Assembly: GCA_937967455.1 (NCBI GenBank)
Contig: CALCJK010000018.1
Coordinates: 1-64,000, forward strand
Length of the DNA: 64,000 nt
Source of the DNA: an uncultured bacterium
GTDB lineage: Bacteria; Bacteroidota; Ignavibacteria; UBA10030; BY39
Reading direction: 5' to 3'
Shown here: positions 53,230-63,012 of the stretch, one piece after another
Layout of the letters: each line of letters begins with the position of its first letter
Position numbering within the stretch: the stretch's first letter is position 1
Notes under the pieces: model-generated
Seen by the model: only the letters and a program-made list of their open reading frames with translations
Told to the model about the DNA's origin: nothing
Databases searched by the model: none
Position numbers and translations under genes: made by a program

Positions 53230-54815
53230 TTTTCAATCCACACATTCTTAAGATTAAGATTTATAAAACCGAGAGGTGTTATGTTGAAATTTTCTATATA
53301 ATCATATGTGGCAACTGTATTCATTCCGTAATATAAAGGTATTATTATTGCTTCTGATTCGAGTTCTTTTTCAATTTGTTGATATATTTCTATTCTTTTA
53401 TTAGTATTGCTTTCTTTTTTACCCAAAATTAATAAACTATCAATCTTCTTATTTTTCAAATTAAAGAAATTTGCACTTCCTGAAGAATGAAGCAAACTAT
53501 AGAAAAAAGCATCAGGGTCTGGGAAATCAGCTACCCAGCCAAGTGTAAACATAGGAAGCGATCTACTATCCAACCTTTTTGAGAGCTCAATCCAATTCAA
53601 ACCCACAATATCGATTTCTAAACCAAGTTCTTTAAGATCGTTTTTGATTTCTTTTTCTTCATTCCCTGAGATTGTAAAAAGTTTAAGCCGAGGAATTTTA
53701 TTAGTAAAATTAAGCTTAAACTTGTTAAGGATTTTTTTTGCAGAATCAAGATTATAAAATTGATGAGTATTAGCTGGATCGTAGCCCAGAAGTCCTGGAG
53801 GAATAAATCCATTAGCACTTAGTCTACTTGTACCATATAAGATATTAAATTTATCTTTATTAATTGCATAAAAAATTGCTCTTCGAATATTTTCATCATT
53901 GAAAGGTGAGATACTACTGTTTATACCTAAAAAATATATTGATAATTCTGGACGCTGGTAAATTTTGTAATTTTTAGAATTTTTTATTTCATTCAATCTT
54001 TTAAATGAGACATGAGTTATATCTAATTCACCTTTTATAAACTTATCTATTTCATCATCATAAGTAAAATGTGTTGGAGTATAAATAATTATAGAGTCTA
54101 AGAACGGTCGACCCTCAAAATACTTTTCATTTGCTTCAAGAATTATGTGATCGTTTTCTTTCCAACTTCCAAACTTAAATGGACCTGTTCCTACTGGTGA
54201 GGACCCAAAATTAAGATTGCCTTCTACTACCTCTTTGGGTACAACGCTAAAATTATTCATTGATAGAACTGTCAGAAACGGCATACTGGGTTCTGTTAAA
54301 GTTATTTCTAATGTTAAAGAATCAATTAATCTTAATCCTGAAATATCATTTGTTTTATTATTTAAGAAATCTTTTGCACCTTCAATTAACAGGATATATT
54401 CTATACCAAGGAATGGTTCTCTTTTGCTAAAGTTTAATATTCTTTTAAAAGTATACACAAAATCATCTGCTGTAAGTTTTCTCCCATTATGGAAAAAAAC
54501 ACTATCATGGAGGTAAAATCTATATGTTCTTCTATCTTCTGATATTTCCCAATATTTTGCTATACTTGGCACTATATTTAAATTATCATCTAAATCCAAA
54601 AGTCCATTAAAAATCTGATTCAGGATTGTGCTTTCATAAACATTTCTCATGTAAAGTGGATCAAGGGAATAAGGAACATCTTGCATAAAGCGGAGTGTTC
54701 CACCATATTTCTTTTTGTCTTCTGATTTATATTTGTCTTCTGTTTTTTGATTGCATGTACACAATCCGAGTATAAAAAACAAAATAAACAATATTATTTT
54801 AAAATTAAATTTCAT
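53226..54815 (-). CDS. Peptide/solute-binding lipoprotein of SBP_bac_5 family
   Basis: The 529-residue protein starts with a hydrophobic signal and LGLCTC, with Cys19 or Cys21 as lipidation candidates (neither gives a perfect lipobox). The body is a family 5 extracellular binding protein: GGTLRFMQDVPYSLDPLYMR near 38, YRFYLHDSVFFHNGRKLTADDF near 96, PVGTGPFKFGSW near 212 and a C-terminal domain with IIPLYYG. No permease or ATPase genes are near. The gene overlaps the hybrid kinase by 4 bp, so it may serve as the ligand-binding partner of that sensor instead of transport. Confidence 0.9.
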   Translation of the reverse strand: MKFNFKIILFILFFILGLCTCNQKTEDKYKSEDKKKYGGTLRFMQDVPYSLDPLYMRNVYESTILNQIFNGLLDLDDNLNIVPSIAKYWEISEDRRTYRFYLHDSVFFHNGRKLTADDFVYTFKRILNFSKREPFLGIEYILLIEGAKDFLNNKTNDISGLRLIDSLTLEITLTEPSMPFLTVLSMNNFSVVPKEVVEGNLNFGSSPVGTGPFKFGSWKENDHIILEANEKYFEGRPFLDSIIIYTPTHFTYDDEIDKFIKGELDITHVSFKRLNEIKNSKNYKIYQRPELSIYFLGINSSISPFNDENIRRAIFYAINKDKFNILYGTSRLSANGFIPPGLLGYDPANTHQFYNLDSAKKILNKFKLNFTNKIPRLKLFTISGNEEKEIKNDLKELGLEIDIVGLNWIELSKRLDSRSLPMFTLGWVADFPDPDAFFYSLLHSSGSANFFNLKNKKIDSLLILGKKESNTNKRIEIYQQIEKELESEAIIIPLYYGMNTVATYDYIENFNITPLGFINLNLKNVWIEK

Positions 54816-54852
54816 TTGTTATCTTTTCCGATATTAGTTATATAACTATTAT

Positions 54853-55083
54853 TTATCTCATAATTATTGATTGTTGAGAAAGAAGATAGTTCGAAGATAT
54901 TTGTATGATTAAATTAAGATTTGCCTCGCTATAAAAACTAATAATTACCAGATAAGGATTAAACCTTTTTATTAAAATATTTTCTGCAGTTTTAATCAGT
55001 ATAATTTCAATATCCGCAAAATTATATTTAATAACATAAAAGAGCTTTGGGAAATCTCTTTCGATAAAAACAAAAATTTGCAT
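54853..55083 (-). CDS. Possible small protein, degenerate receiver-like (doubtful)
   Basis: The 76-residue frame lies alone in the 304-bp gap between the binding-protein gene and the oxidoreductase operon, on the same strand. Its pattern loosely recalls a receiver domain: an acidic turn after strand 1 (IFVFIERDF), then AENILIKRFNPYLVIISF. The phosphoacceptor Asp position reads Ser/Phe. No good ribosome binding site is seen (weak GGA at about 15 bp), and composition matches AT-rich background. It may not be real. Confidence 0.3.
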   Translation of the reverse strand: MQIFVFIERDFPKLFYVIKYNFADIEIILIKTAENILIKRFNPYLVIISFYSEANLNLIIQISSNYLLSQQSIIMR

Positions 55084-55119
55084 TTATATCTTTAAAGTCC
55101 TCTAACTTTATTCAACAAT

Positions 55120-55674
55120 TCAGTTGGACTTTCCACTAACAACATTCAATCCATATTGATAACCCTTATCAAATGCTTTTAAGTTAAGATCTTCAGTACC
55201 TTTAGGGACCGAAGCTATGACAGCTTTGCGCATTGCTTCTGGATTGATGAGTTTTGTAACAGCAGTCATAAAACCAATCATAACTATATTCACAACTAAC
55301 TTTTTCCCCAGCTCTTCAGCGAATCTAGTAGCAGGAATAGAGTAGTGCTTAACATCTTTTCTGAGATTTATCGGATTAACTAACTCTTCTTCAGTGATCA
55401 AAATTCCACCAGGTGCAAGTTCAGAGGAAAACTTTGCATAAGCTTCCTGAGACATTACTACAAGTATCTGTGGGTTTGTAATATAAGGATAATCTATAAT
55501 ATTGGGATCTACAATTACTTGAGCACTACAGGCACTTCCTCTTGCTTCTGGACCAAATGCTTGGATCATTGTGGCGTATTTGTTATCGTAAATTGAAGCA
55601 GCTCTCCCAAGTATGTAACCACTTAAGATTACGCCTTGTCCACCAAATCCACCTATTTTAATTTCTGTTCTCAT
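55120..55674 (-). CDS. korC: 2-oxoacid:ferredoxin oxidoreductase, gamma subunit
   Basis: The 184-residue protein has the gamma-subunit signature EIKIGGFGGQGVILSGYILGR at its start. GPEARGSACSAQVIVD near 44-59 and a QEAYAKFSSELAPGG segment follow. It is the smallest of the three non-ferredoxin subunits and helps route CoA and electrons. It lies 11 bp after the beta subunit, at the end of the four-gene set. The subunit set is closest in pattern to 2-oxoglutarate oxidoreductase (Kor); a branched 2-oxoacid or pyruvate form cannot be ruled out. Confidence 0.9.
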   Translation of the reverse strand: MRTEIKIGGFGGQGVILSGYILGRAASIYDNKYATMIQAFGPEARGSACSAQVIVDPNIIDYPYITNPQILVVMSQEAYAKFSSELAPGGILITEEELVNPINLRKDVKHYSIPATRFAEELGKKLVVNIVMIGFMTAVTKLINPEAMRKAVIASVPKGTEDLNLKAFDKGYQYGLNVVSGKSN

Positions 55675-55685
55675 AATTGATTCCT

Positions 55686-56561
55686 TTATCCTTTATATGG
55701 GGTATATTTATCACCAAACTTTTTTTGATAATGTTCATTCATTAAAGTTAAGTAATCAGGTCGATCGCGATCTACAAACTTCCCGACGATAATTTTACTT
55801 TGAAATTCCAGTGCGACTTCTTTCGTGTTTGCACCGTGTTTAATTTCACTATTTTCTTTATAATACAACATTTGATCAAGCCCATCGCCTAATTTATTCC
55901 TTCTACTATAAAGAGTTGGGCAAGGAGCTAGTATTTCAATAAATGAGAATCCTTTTTTTGCTAAGGCTTCCTTAATAGATTTTGTAAGGTGGCGAACATG
56001 ATAAGCTGTCCAACGTGCCACATAAACAGCACCACATGAATCAGCAAGATATGGTAAATTAAATGGTTGTTCAAAGTTTCCATGAGGTGTTGTGCTTGCC
56101 GTTGCAAATATTGGAGTTGTAGGGGCAACCTGCCCACCTGTCATACCATAAATCGAGTTATTCACACAAATTACAGTCATATCCAGATTCCTTCTTGCAG
56201 CATGTATAAAATGATTGCCACCGATTGCAAATAAATCTCCATCCCCACTATACACAACCACCTTTAATTCTGGATTTGCTAATTTTAAGCCTGTGGCAAA
56301 CGGAATAGGTCTTCCATGAGTAGTGTGGAATGAATCCAAGTTCAAATAACCTGCAACTCTTCCAGTACAACCGATACCTGAAACTATACTAACTTTATTT
56401 AAATCCAATCCACTAGTTTCAAGTGCTCTTGTAAAACAATTTACAGTTGTACCTATACCGCAACCTGGACACCAGATATGAGGTATGCGATCAGTTCTTA
56501 AAAATGATTCAATAGGATTTACAGGAATTGATTCTTCGATTTCTAAAATTTGTTCGTCCAT
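55686..56561 (-). CDS. korB: 2-oxoacid:ferredoxin oxidoreductase, beta subunit (thiamine diphosphate)
   Basis: The 291-residue subunit binds thiamine diphosphate. It has HIWCPGCGIGTTVNCFTRAL near 28-47 with the Cys pair of the family. GIGCTGRVAGYLNLDSFHTTHGR follows near 62-84. The ThDP-Mg site is VVYSGDGDLFAIGGNHFIHA near 101-120, with CVNNSIYGMTGGQVAPTTP. The Kor-like beta subunits have this GDGD...NN motif. It directly abuts the alpha subunit gene, without intergenic bases. Confidence 0.94.
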   Translation of the reverse strand: MDEQILEIEESIPVNPIESFLRTDRIPHIWCPGCGIGTTVNCFTRALETSGLDLNKVSIVSGIGCTGRVAGYLNLDSFHTTHGRPIPFATGLKLANPELKVVVYSGDGDLFAIGGNHFIHAARRNLDMTVICVNNSIYGMTGGQVAPTTPIFATASTTPHGNFEQPFNLPYLADSCGAVYVARWTAYHVRHLTKSIKEALAKKGFSFIEILAPCPTLYSRRNKLGDGLDQMLYYKENSEIKHGANTKEVALEFQSKIIVGKFVDRDRPDYLTLMNEHYQKKFGDKYTPYKG

Positions 56562-57725
56562 TTATTTTCCTTTTAAACTTTTTATAATTGCATTATAAAT
56601 ATCTTTTGGATTATGAACAGTACCTCCAGCATGAGGGACCAAATAAACAGGTGCTTTTCCGTAAGCATTTCTTTCTACCTCGTAGAAAATTTGCCCCTGA
56701 TTTAATTCAGGCACAATGAAACTCTTTATTCTTCCAGCAAGTTCAGTAATTCTTTTTTCAGGGAATGGCCAAACTACAATTAATCTCAGATGTCCAACTT
56801 TGATTCCTTCTTGACGCGCTTGATTGATTGCTGGAATAGCTACACGGGAAGTAATTCCATAAGTAACAACTACGACTTCAGCATCATCGATATTATCTTC
56901 TTTATATTCGATTATCTTTTCAGCATTCAACTTAATTTTATTAACCAACCTTGGGATTAGTTTTTCCTGAGCAGCTGCTGTCATAACAGGGTATCCTTTC
57001 TCATCATGGGTCAATCCAGTTACATGAATCTTATAACCATCACCTGCTTTTACTATTTTTGGTACTAGATCTTCATCTGGTTTAAAGGGCAAGTATTCAT
57101 CTCGAGGTCCTTCATAAAATCTTCTTGGGAAGATATTAATTTCCTCTGCGGGTGGAATTATCACACGTTCTGTCATATGCCCAACACACTCATCCATCAT
57201 AAATAGAACCGGAACTCGGTATTGTTCAGAAAGATTAAAAGCTTTTATAGTTAAATCGAAGCATTCTTGAGGAGAATTTGGTGAGAGTGCAATGATACCA
57301 TAATCTCCGTGAGAACCCCAACGAGCTTGCATCATATCACCCTGGGCTGGTTGAGTTGGCAATCCTGTCGATGGTCCTCCTCGTTGTACATCTACAAAAA
57401 CACAAGGAGTTTCTGTCATTGCAGCTAAACCTATATGTTCCATCATTAAAGAAAATCCTGGACCAGAAGTAACAGTCATTGCTTTTTTACCAGCCCAAAC
57501 AGCACCTTGAATTGCGATTGATGAAGCTATTTCATCTTCCATCTGAATAAATACACCACCGATAAGAGGAAATCGTTCTGCAATACGTTCCACAACTTCA
57601 GTAGATGGTGTAATAGGATAACCGGCTACAAATCGACAGCCTGCAGCAATTGCACCTTCGCTACAAGCATGATCTCCGTCAAGGAAATGAGCACCAGTTA
57701 GAACTGCTTTTGGATCTGCTTTCAT
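56562..57725 (-). CDS. korA: 2-oxoacid:ferredoxin oxidoreductase, alpha subunit
   Basis: The 387-residue subunit carries the PYR domain: AIAAGCRFVAGYPITPSTEV near 25-44, IQMEDEIASSIAIQGAVWAG near 59-78, TVTSGPGFSLMMEHIGLA and DVQRGGPSTGLPTQPAQGDM near 112-131. The C-terminal domain II (about 255-380) is of the type that ends near VPHAGGTVHNPKDIYNAI. The TGLPT motif and length fit 2-oxoglutarate oxidoreductases. The complex makes succinyl-CoA, CO2 and reduced ferredoxin from 2-oxoglutarate, or works in reverse in reductive carboxylation. It follows the ferredoxin gene by 15 bp. Confidence 0.94.
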   Translation of the reverse strand: MKADPKAVLTGAHFLDGDHACSEGAIAAGCRFVAGYPITPSTEVVERIAERFPLIGGVFIQMEDEIASSIAIQGAVWAGKKAMTVTSGPGFSLMMEHIGLAAMTETPCVFVDVQRGGPSTGLPTQPAQGDMMQARWGSHGDYGIIALSPNSPQECFDLTIKAFNLSEQYRVPVLFMMDECVGHMTERVIIPPAEEINIFPRRFYEGPRDEYLPFKPDEDLVPKIVKAGDGYKIHVTGLTHDEKGYPVMTAAAQEKLIPRLVNKIKLNAEKIIEYKEDNIDDAEVVVVTYGITSRVAIPAINQARQEGIKVGHLRLIVVWPFPEKRITELAGRIKSFIVPELNQGQIFYEVERNAYGKAPVYLVPHAGGTVHNPKDIYNAIIKSLKGK

Positions 57726-57740
57726 TTTATCTCCTAATTA

Positions 57741-57977
57741 TTACTTTATTCTTATACCATATATTGCGAAGTCTGGACACAATAGTCCACACATATCACA
57801 ACCGTTACAAAGGTCTTGTGATATTAACACAGGTGGGTGATAACCTTTTGAATTAAATTGATCAGATAGTTTAAGAGCTTTTGAAGGGCAGAATTCAACA
57901 CAGAATCCACAACCTTTACAACGCTCTACATTTATTACTACAGTGCCTTTTATCTTTTTTTCTGTTGTTGTTGGCAT
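57741..57977 (-). CDS. korD: 2x[4Fe-4S] ferredoxin subunit of the 2-oxoacid oxidoreductase
   Basis: The 78-residue protein carries two cluster motifs: CKGCGFCVEFCPSKAL near 19-34 and CNGCDMCGLLCPDFAI near 57-72. Both are CX2CX2CX3CP. A short loop LSDQFNSKGYHPPVLISQ separates them. It is the first gene of the korDABC set and probably passes electrons from the catalytic subunits to free ferredoxin. It is divergent from the nfeD gene across a 198-bp AT-rich gap. Confidence 0.93.
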   Translation of the reverse strand: MPTTTEKKIKGTVVINVERCKGCGFCVEFCPSKALKLSDQFNSKGYHPPVLISQDLCNGCDMCGLLCPDFAIYGIRIK

Positions 57978-58175
57978 TTTATATATCCTTTTTTAATTAA
58001 ATACAATTAAATTATCGCAAATTTCAAGCCAAATTAGGATATTTTCTAAAAATTTAGAAAAAATCAAATTAAATATAATAATTTTTCTTATAATTCCATT
58101 TTTTAGTAAAATAAAATCTTGAAATTTTCAAAATTGCAATATAGGTTTATTTTGTTTATTTTTATTTAGAAATTT

Positions 58176-59489
58176 ATGAGCAAAAAATATAAAATATTAT
58201 CACTAATTTTACTAATAACTTCAGCTTTTTCAGTTTACCAAAATGTTATAGGCGATAATAGTTTAAAATCTAAAATTATCGTCATTACTATTGATGGTTC
58301 TATAAATCCTGCGAGTGCTGAATATATTAATTCAGGGATAAAAAAGGCAAAAGAACAAAATGCTGAATGCTTGATAATAAAACTTAACACACCTGGTGGA
58401 TTATTAAAATCAACAAGGGTAATTGTAAGCAATATTTTAAATTCAGACGTTCCAATCGTAGTTTATGTTGCGCCTTCAGGTTCTCAGGCTGCTTCAGCTG
58501 GGGTATTCGTAACACTTGCTGCTCACATAGCTATAATGTCGCCAGGCACAAATATTGGAGCAGCACATCCAGTTACACTTCAAGGTGAACGGGATTCAAT
58601 AATGAATGAGAAAGCTACTAATGATGCAGCTGCATTCATTAGAACGATAAGCGAAAAAAGAGCAAGGAATATACAATGGGCAGAAGATGCTGTAAGAAAA
58701 AGCTTATCAATTACAGAAACAGAAGCACTAAAACTTAAAGTAATTGATACAATTGCAGCAAATGTGTATGAAATACAAACAATAATTGATGGAAAAGAAA
58801 TCGATGTAAATGGAAATATAAAAAAACTAAACACAAAAAGCTCTGAGATAATTGATCTAGAAATGAACTTTCAGCAAAAAATATTAGACTTACTGAGCGA
58901 CCCAAACATTGCATATATTTTAATGATGATAGGAATTTATGGGATAATGTTTGAGCTTTATAACCCAGGTGCAATTTTCCCTGGCGTAATTGGTGTAATT
59001 AGTTTAATATTAGCATTCTATTCACTTCACACATTACCTATTAATTACGCAGGATTAGCACTTATAATATTTGCAATAATTTTGTTTATATTAGAGATAA
59101 AAATTATTAGCCATGGTATATTGACCATTGGTGGAGTAATTTCTTTAGTATTGGGTTCATTAATGTTAATAGATACGGAGTCAACCTTGGAAGTAATAGA
59201 AATATCCTGGCAAGTCATTTTAATAGCGGTTGTACTTACAACTGCCTTTTTCATTTTCGCAATTAGTTATGGGATAAAAGCACAACTTAAAAAACCTGCT
59301 ACTGGAATTGAAGGATTGATTGGAGAAACTGGAGAAGCGCTTGAAGATTTAAATCCTGAAGGACAGGTACGCGTACATGGTGAACTCTGGAACGCTATCA
59401 GCATTGAAGGATTTATAAGTCGAGGTTCAAAGATAAAAGTTGAAGAAATTTTAAATTTAAAATTAAAAGTTAGAAAATTAGAAAACTAA
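58176..59489 (+). CDS. nfeD: NfeD/ClpP-type membrane-bound serine protease
   Basis: The 437-residue protein has a signal or first helix (about 7-25) and a ClpP-like domain (about 30-215). Ser107 in SQAASAGVF and a probable catalytic Lys146 in MNEKATNDAA are visible. A membrane part follows (about 235-375, four or five helices), then a C-terminal OB domain with GLIGETGEALEDLNPEGQVRVHG-like features (VHGELWNAISIEG). Long NfeD proteins of this kind are known to pair with stomatin/slipin and to cleave its hydrophobic tail. The slipin gene follows 19 bp downstream. Confidence 0.93.
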   Translation: MSKKYKILSLILLITSAFSVYQNVIGDNSLKSKIIVITIDGSINPASAEYINSGIKKAKEQNAECLIIKLNTPGGLLKSTRVIVSNILNSDVPIVVYVAPSGSQAASAGVFVTLAAHIAIMSPGTNIGAAHPVTLQGERDSIMNEKATNDAAAFIRTISEKRARNIQWAEDAVRKSLSITETEALKLKVIDTIAANVYEIQTIIDGKEIDVNGNIKKLNTKSSEIIDLEMNFQQKILDLLSDPNIAYILMMIGIYGIMFELYNPGAIFPGVIGVISLILAFYSLHTLPINYAGLALIIFAIILFILEIKIISHGILTIGGVISLVLGSLMLIDTESTLEVIEISWQVILIAVVLTTAFFIFAISYGIKAQLKKPATGIEGLIGETGEALEDLNPEGQVRVHGELWNAISIEGFISRGSKIKVEEILNLKLKVRKLEN

Positions 59490-59508
59490 TTAAAAGAAGG
59501 AGAAAACT

Positions 59509-60267
59509 ATGCAACCGTTAATAACATTAATTTTTATGGCCGTAGTATTCTTTTTAATTATACTTGCAAATGCAATTAGAATTTTAAGAGAATATGAAAG
59601 AGGCGTAATTTTTCGTTTAGGGAGATTGATTGCGGTAAAAGGACCTGGTTTGATTTTATTAATTCCAATAATTGATCGAATGGTAAAAGTTAGCCTACGA
59701 ACTGTAGTTATGGATGTACCTCCTCAAGATGTTATAACAAAAGATAATGTTTCAATAAAAGTTAATGCTGTAGTTTACTTTAGAGTAATGCATCCAGATA
59801 AAGCAATTGTCGAAGTTGAAAATTATTTGTTTGCCACTTCACAACTTTCACAAACAACATTAAGAAGCGTTTTGGGACAGTCAGAATTAGATGAATTATT
59901 AGCAGAAAGAGAAAAAATTAATCGAGAGCTTCAAAAGATTATAGATCATCAAACCGAACCTTGGGGTATAAAAGTTTCAAATGTAGAAGTAAAGCATATT
60001 GATTTACCGCAGGAAATGCAAAGGGCAATGGCAAAACAAGCAGAAGCTGAGAGAGAAAGAAGAGCTAAAGTAATCCACGCCGAAGGTGAATTCCAGGCAA
60101 GTCAAAGATTGGCTGAAGCAGCAAATGAATTAAGCAAAAATGCAATGTCGTTGCAACTTAGATTTTTGCAAACTTTATCTGAAATTGCATCAGAGAAAAA
60201 CTCAACCACGATATTCCCAGTACCTATAGATCTTTTAACACCATTCATACAAAAAGATAAAAAGTAA
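59509..60267 (+). CDS. Slipin (SPFH/stomatin-family membrane protein)
   Basis: The 252-residue protein has an N-terminal membrane segment (about 3-22) and an SPFH domain. The domain begins [20 protein letters not shown] near 29-48 and includes [20 protein letters not shown] near 64-83. A charged coiled coil (about 165-215) and a hydrophobic C-terminal stretch complete the usual slipin layout. Slipins form large ring assemblies on membranes; with NfeD they are thought to guard membrane quality. GAAGGAG lies 6 bp upstream of the ATG. A DNA polymerase gene starts 3 bp after its stop. Confidence 0.93.
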   Translation: MQPLITLIFMAVVFFLIILANAIRILREYERGVIFRLGRLIAVKGPGLILLIPIIDRMVKVSLRTVVMDVPPQDVITKDNVSIKVNAVVYFRVMHPDKAIVEVENYLFATSQLSQTTLRSVLGQSELDELLAEREKINRELQKIIDHQTEPWGIKVSNVEVKHIDLPQEMQRAMAKQAEAERERRAKVIHAEGEFQASQRLAEAANELSKNAMSLQLRFLQTLSEIASEKNSTTIFPVPIDLLTPFIQKDKK

Positions 60268-60270
60268 ATT

Positions 60271-62589
60271 TTGATAGAAGCACTGATTTATGGACATAAT
60301 CCACAAGTAAGAGTTGTTGGACTTCACACAGTTGCTGATAACAAAATGCGGATTTATGTCCGTGAAGACAACACGGTTAAAAATTCTGATATCAATTTTT
60401 ATCCTTTCTTTTTTTTACAAAATATCCAATTCATTGAAAATTTTAAAAGAAAACATTATAAGAAGAAATTAGAAGGAAATAATTTTTTTCAATACATTGT
60501 AGCATTTGAAAAATGGTCAGATATGTGGGAGTGTGTGCATCAAATTTTAGATTTATATAACAAATCAAATCCCACACAAGCTACAAGTTATGAAGACTTA
60601 CCAATCATTTATCTCATACCCGATCAACAAACCCAATTTTTAATTCAAACCGGAATTACACATTACAAAAACATGGAGTTCGAAGAACTCCACCGCTTAC
60701 AAATCAGTCTTGATAAATTAATTACCACAGGGAAAAAATCAAGCGATCCACGCAGAGAATCAGATAAAATAACATTTATCGCATTAAGCGATAATAAAGG
60801 CTTTGAAACAATCTTAGGGAAAAAAGAAAAATCTGAAAAAGCAATATTACAAAAGTTGATACAAATAATTAATGAAATAAATCCTGATATTATTGAAGGG
60901 TTTGATCTACATAACGATATACTTTACTATATCTTAACCAGATGTGAACTATACGATATAAATTTTACAATAGGTAGAGATGAATCCATTCCTAAACTAA
61001 TCGAAAATCCTTTACAGATAAGAGAATCACTGCAAAATAAAAAGTATTCAATTGCCGGTAGAAATCTTGTCGATGTAATAAATTTACTTCAGGAATACGA
61101 TCCTTATAAAAGAATATTTTATAACTATGATATCAAAACCATTGCAGATTATTTCAAATTTGAATTTAAAAACAATACAGAATATCCCTCTGATCCAGCA
61201 AACTTATGCCTTGAAAAAAATAAGTTTGTAAATCACATAAGCAATCTTTTACTACCATCATTTATTGAGCAAGCTAAGATTTTTCCACTAAATCTGGGGA
61301 AAATAATTGATTTATCACCTTCACAAAAAATTGAATCGCTCTTTGTTAGGCGATATGTAAATCAAAAATACTCATTGCCCACACCACAAACTCCAAAATC
61401 TATATCTGGTGGTTATACAGACTTGTTTTATATAGGAGTCTTTGATAATGTTTATTATATAGATGTTGAGTCAATGTATCCAACCCTAATTTTATTGCAT
61501 AATCTGGGACCAAACTCAGATAACCTGAATGCATTTATAGATTCTTTGAGAGAATTAACCAAAATAAGAATTCTTAAAAAGAATGAATTTCTTGAAAACA
61601 AAAATTTAAAACACCTTTTCTACATGCAAGAGGATTTTAAAGTATTGATAAATACATATTATGGATACCTTGCCTACTATAAAGGTTTGTTTAATGATTA
61701 CGAAAAAGCTAGTAAAGTTTCTGAAATGGGGCAGGAAATTCTAAAAAAGATTATTTATCATATACAATTTCATAACGGTACTGTTATTGAGGTTGATACA
61801 GATGGAGTTTTCTTTGTACCACCTTATAAAATGGAATCGGATGATGATGTAGATAAACTGATAAAAGAAATTAAAAGTTACTTACCCAGTGAAGTTAATC
61901 TAATTTTAAGTAATAAATACAAAAAATTTTTGAGCTACAAAAAGAAAAACTATGCAATACTTAGATATGATGATAAGATTCAGATCAAAGGATCAGCACT
62001 TATTTCAAAAAACCTTGAAAAATTTGGAAAGATTTTGATCCAGAAATGTATTGAATACATTTTAAAAGAAGAATTTTATGATTTACACTTGTTTTACAAA
62101 AACCTACATAATAATATCGTAAACCACAGATGGAATATACAAGATTTTATTAGAGTTGAAACACTAAAAGATCCGATTTATAAGTATTTTAATGATATTC
62201 AAAAAGATCAAAGAAACAGAAATGCAGCATATGAATTAGCTATTAAATCCAGAAAAGAATTCAGTGTAGGTGACAAAATTGCATATTATGTCACAGGAAC
62301 AAATGCTAATGTTAAAGCTTACGATAATTGTAAATTTGCAGATGAATGGGATCCAAATTTCCCTGATGAGAATACCGCATATTATTTAAAAAGATTAGAA
62401 GAATACACAAACAAGTTTGAAATCTTTTTCACGAAAGAAGATTTTTTAAAAATATTTTCAACCACAGATTATAAAAAGGAAAGTTTTAAAACTATAAGAT
62501 TATTAACCACAAAAGTCGGTAAAGATATAAGCTCAGAAACCGAAGAGAAAGACGAACTTGAATATAAAATTTGGCTTTCAGAAGATTAA
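60271..62589 (+). CDS. Family B DNA polymerase with altered exonuclease motif I
   Basis: The 772-residue protein shows the family B polymerase motifs: motif [14 protein letters not shown] (395-407, Asp398), motif [10 protein letters not shown] (457-465) and motif C VDTDG (508-512). Motif C is a variant of the usual GDTDS. KKNYA (559-563) matches the KxY motif. In the exonuclease region, motif I reads HRLQISLDK at 141-149 where LDxET-type acidic residues are expected, so proofreading may be weak or lost. Motif II-like EGFDLHND lies at 209-216. The start is TTG at 60271, 3 bp after slipin, without a clear ribosome binding site. It is not in a phage context. Confidence 0.87.
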   Translation: MIEALIYGHNPQVRVVGLHTVADNKMRIYVREDNTVKNSDINFYPFFFLQNIQFIENFKRKHYKKKLEGNNFFQYIVAFEKWSDMWECVHQILDLYNKSNPTQATSYEDLPIIYLIPDQQTQFLIQTGITHYKNMEFEELHRLQISLDKLITTGKKSSDPRRESDKITFIALSDNKGFETILGKKEKSEKAILQKLIQIINEINPDIIEGFDLHNDILYYILTRCELYDINFTIGRDESIPKLIENPLQIRESLQNKKYSIAGRNLVDVINLLQEYDPYKRIFYNYDIKTIADYFKFEFKNNTEYPSDPANLCLEKNKFVNHISNLLLPSFIEQAKIFPLNLGKIIDLSPSQKIESLFVRRYVNQKYSLPTPQTPKSISGGYTDLFYIGVFDNVYYIDVESMYPTLILLHNLGPNSDNLNAFIDSLRELTKIRILKKNEFLENKNLKHLFYMQEDFKVLINTYYGYLAYYKGLFNDYEKASKVSEMGQEILKKIIYHIQFHNGTVIEVDTDGVFFVPPYKMESDDDVDKLIKEIKSYLPSEVNLILSNKYKKFLSYKKKNYAILRYDDKIQIKGSALISKNLEKFGKILIQKCIEYILKEEFYDLHLFYKNLHNNIVNHRWNIQDFIRVETLKDPIYKYFNDIQKDQRNRNAAYELAIKSRKEFSVGDKIAYYVTGTNANVKAYDNCKFADEWDPNFPDENTAYYLKRLEEYTNKFEIFFTKEDFLKIFSTTDYKKESFKTIRLLTTKVGKDISSETEEKDELEYKIWLSED

Positions 62590-62999
62590 ATCACTGTTTT
62601 GCGATTCTTAAGTACCCAATCACGCACATAGTTGACAATTTCAGCAGTTGATGAACCAGGTGTAAATAATTTTCCAACACCAATTTTATTTAATTCTATA
62701 ATATCTTCTTCTGGGATAATTCCACCACCAAAAAGTAAAACATTATCTAAATTTTTTTCTTTCATCAGCTTCAATATTTTGGGGAATATAGTCATATGTG
62801 CACCACTTAAAATACTAACCCCTATTGCATCCACATCTTCTTGAAGAGCAGCTTCAACGATCATTTCAGGTGTTTTACGCAACCCTGTATAAATTACTTC
62901 CATACCAGCATCCCTTAAGGCAGCTGCAATTACTTTAGCTCCACGATCATGGCCATCTAAGCCGGCTTTTGCTACAATTACTCTAATTTTTTTATCCAT
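62586..62999 (-). CDS. Cobalamin-binding subunit of methylmalonyl-CoA mutase type
   Basis: The 137-residue B12-binding domain has the signature [20 protein letters not shown] with Asp15-x-His17-x-x-Gly20 (DxHxxG), which carries the lower axial ligand. [19 protein letters not shown] near 82-100 and [14 protein letters not shown] near 107-120 follow, as in the small subunit or C-terminal domain of methylmalonyl-CoA or isobutyryl-CoA mutases. The large catalytic subunit is not in the window. It converges with the polymerase gene: their stop codons overlap in TTAA. Confidence 0.92.
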   Translation of the reverse strand: MDKKIRVIVAKAGLDGHDRGAKVIAAALRDAGMEVIYTGLRKTPEMIVEAALQEDVDAIGVSILSGAHMTIFPKILKLMKEKNLDNVLLFGGGIIPEEDIIELNKIGVGKLFTPGSSTAEIVNYVRDWVLKNRKTVI

Positions 63000-63012
63000 A
63001 CTTTCTACCCTT

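Noticed and set aside
60271-62589. Phage or casposon DNA polymerase
   Set aside because: No Cas1-like, terminal protein or other mobile genes nearby; it lies in an operon with cellular membrane genes.
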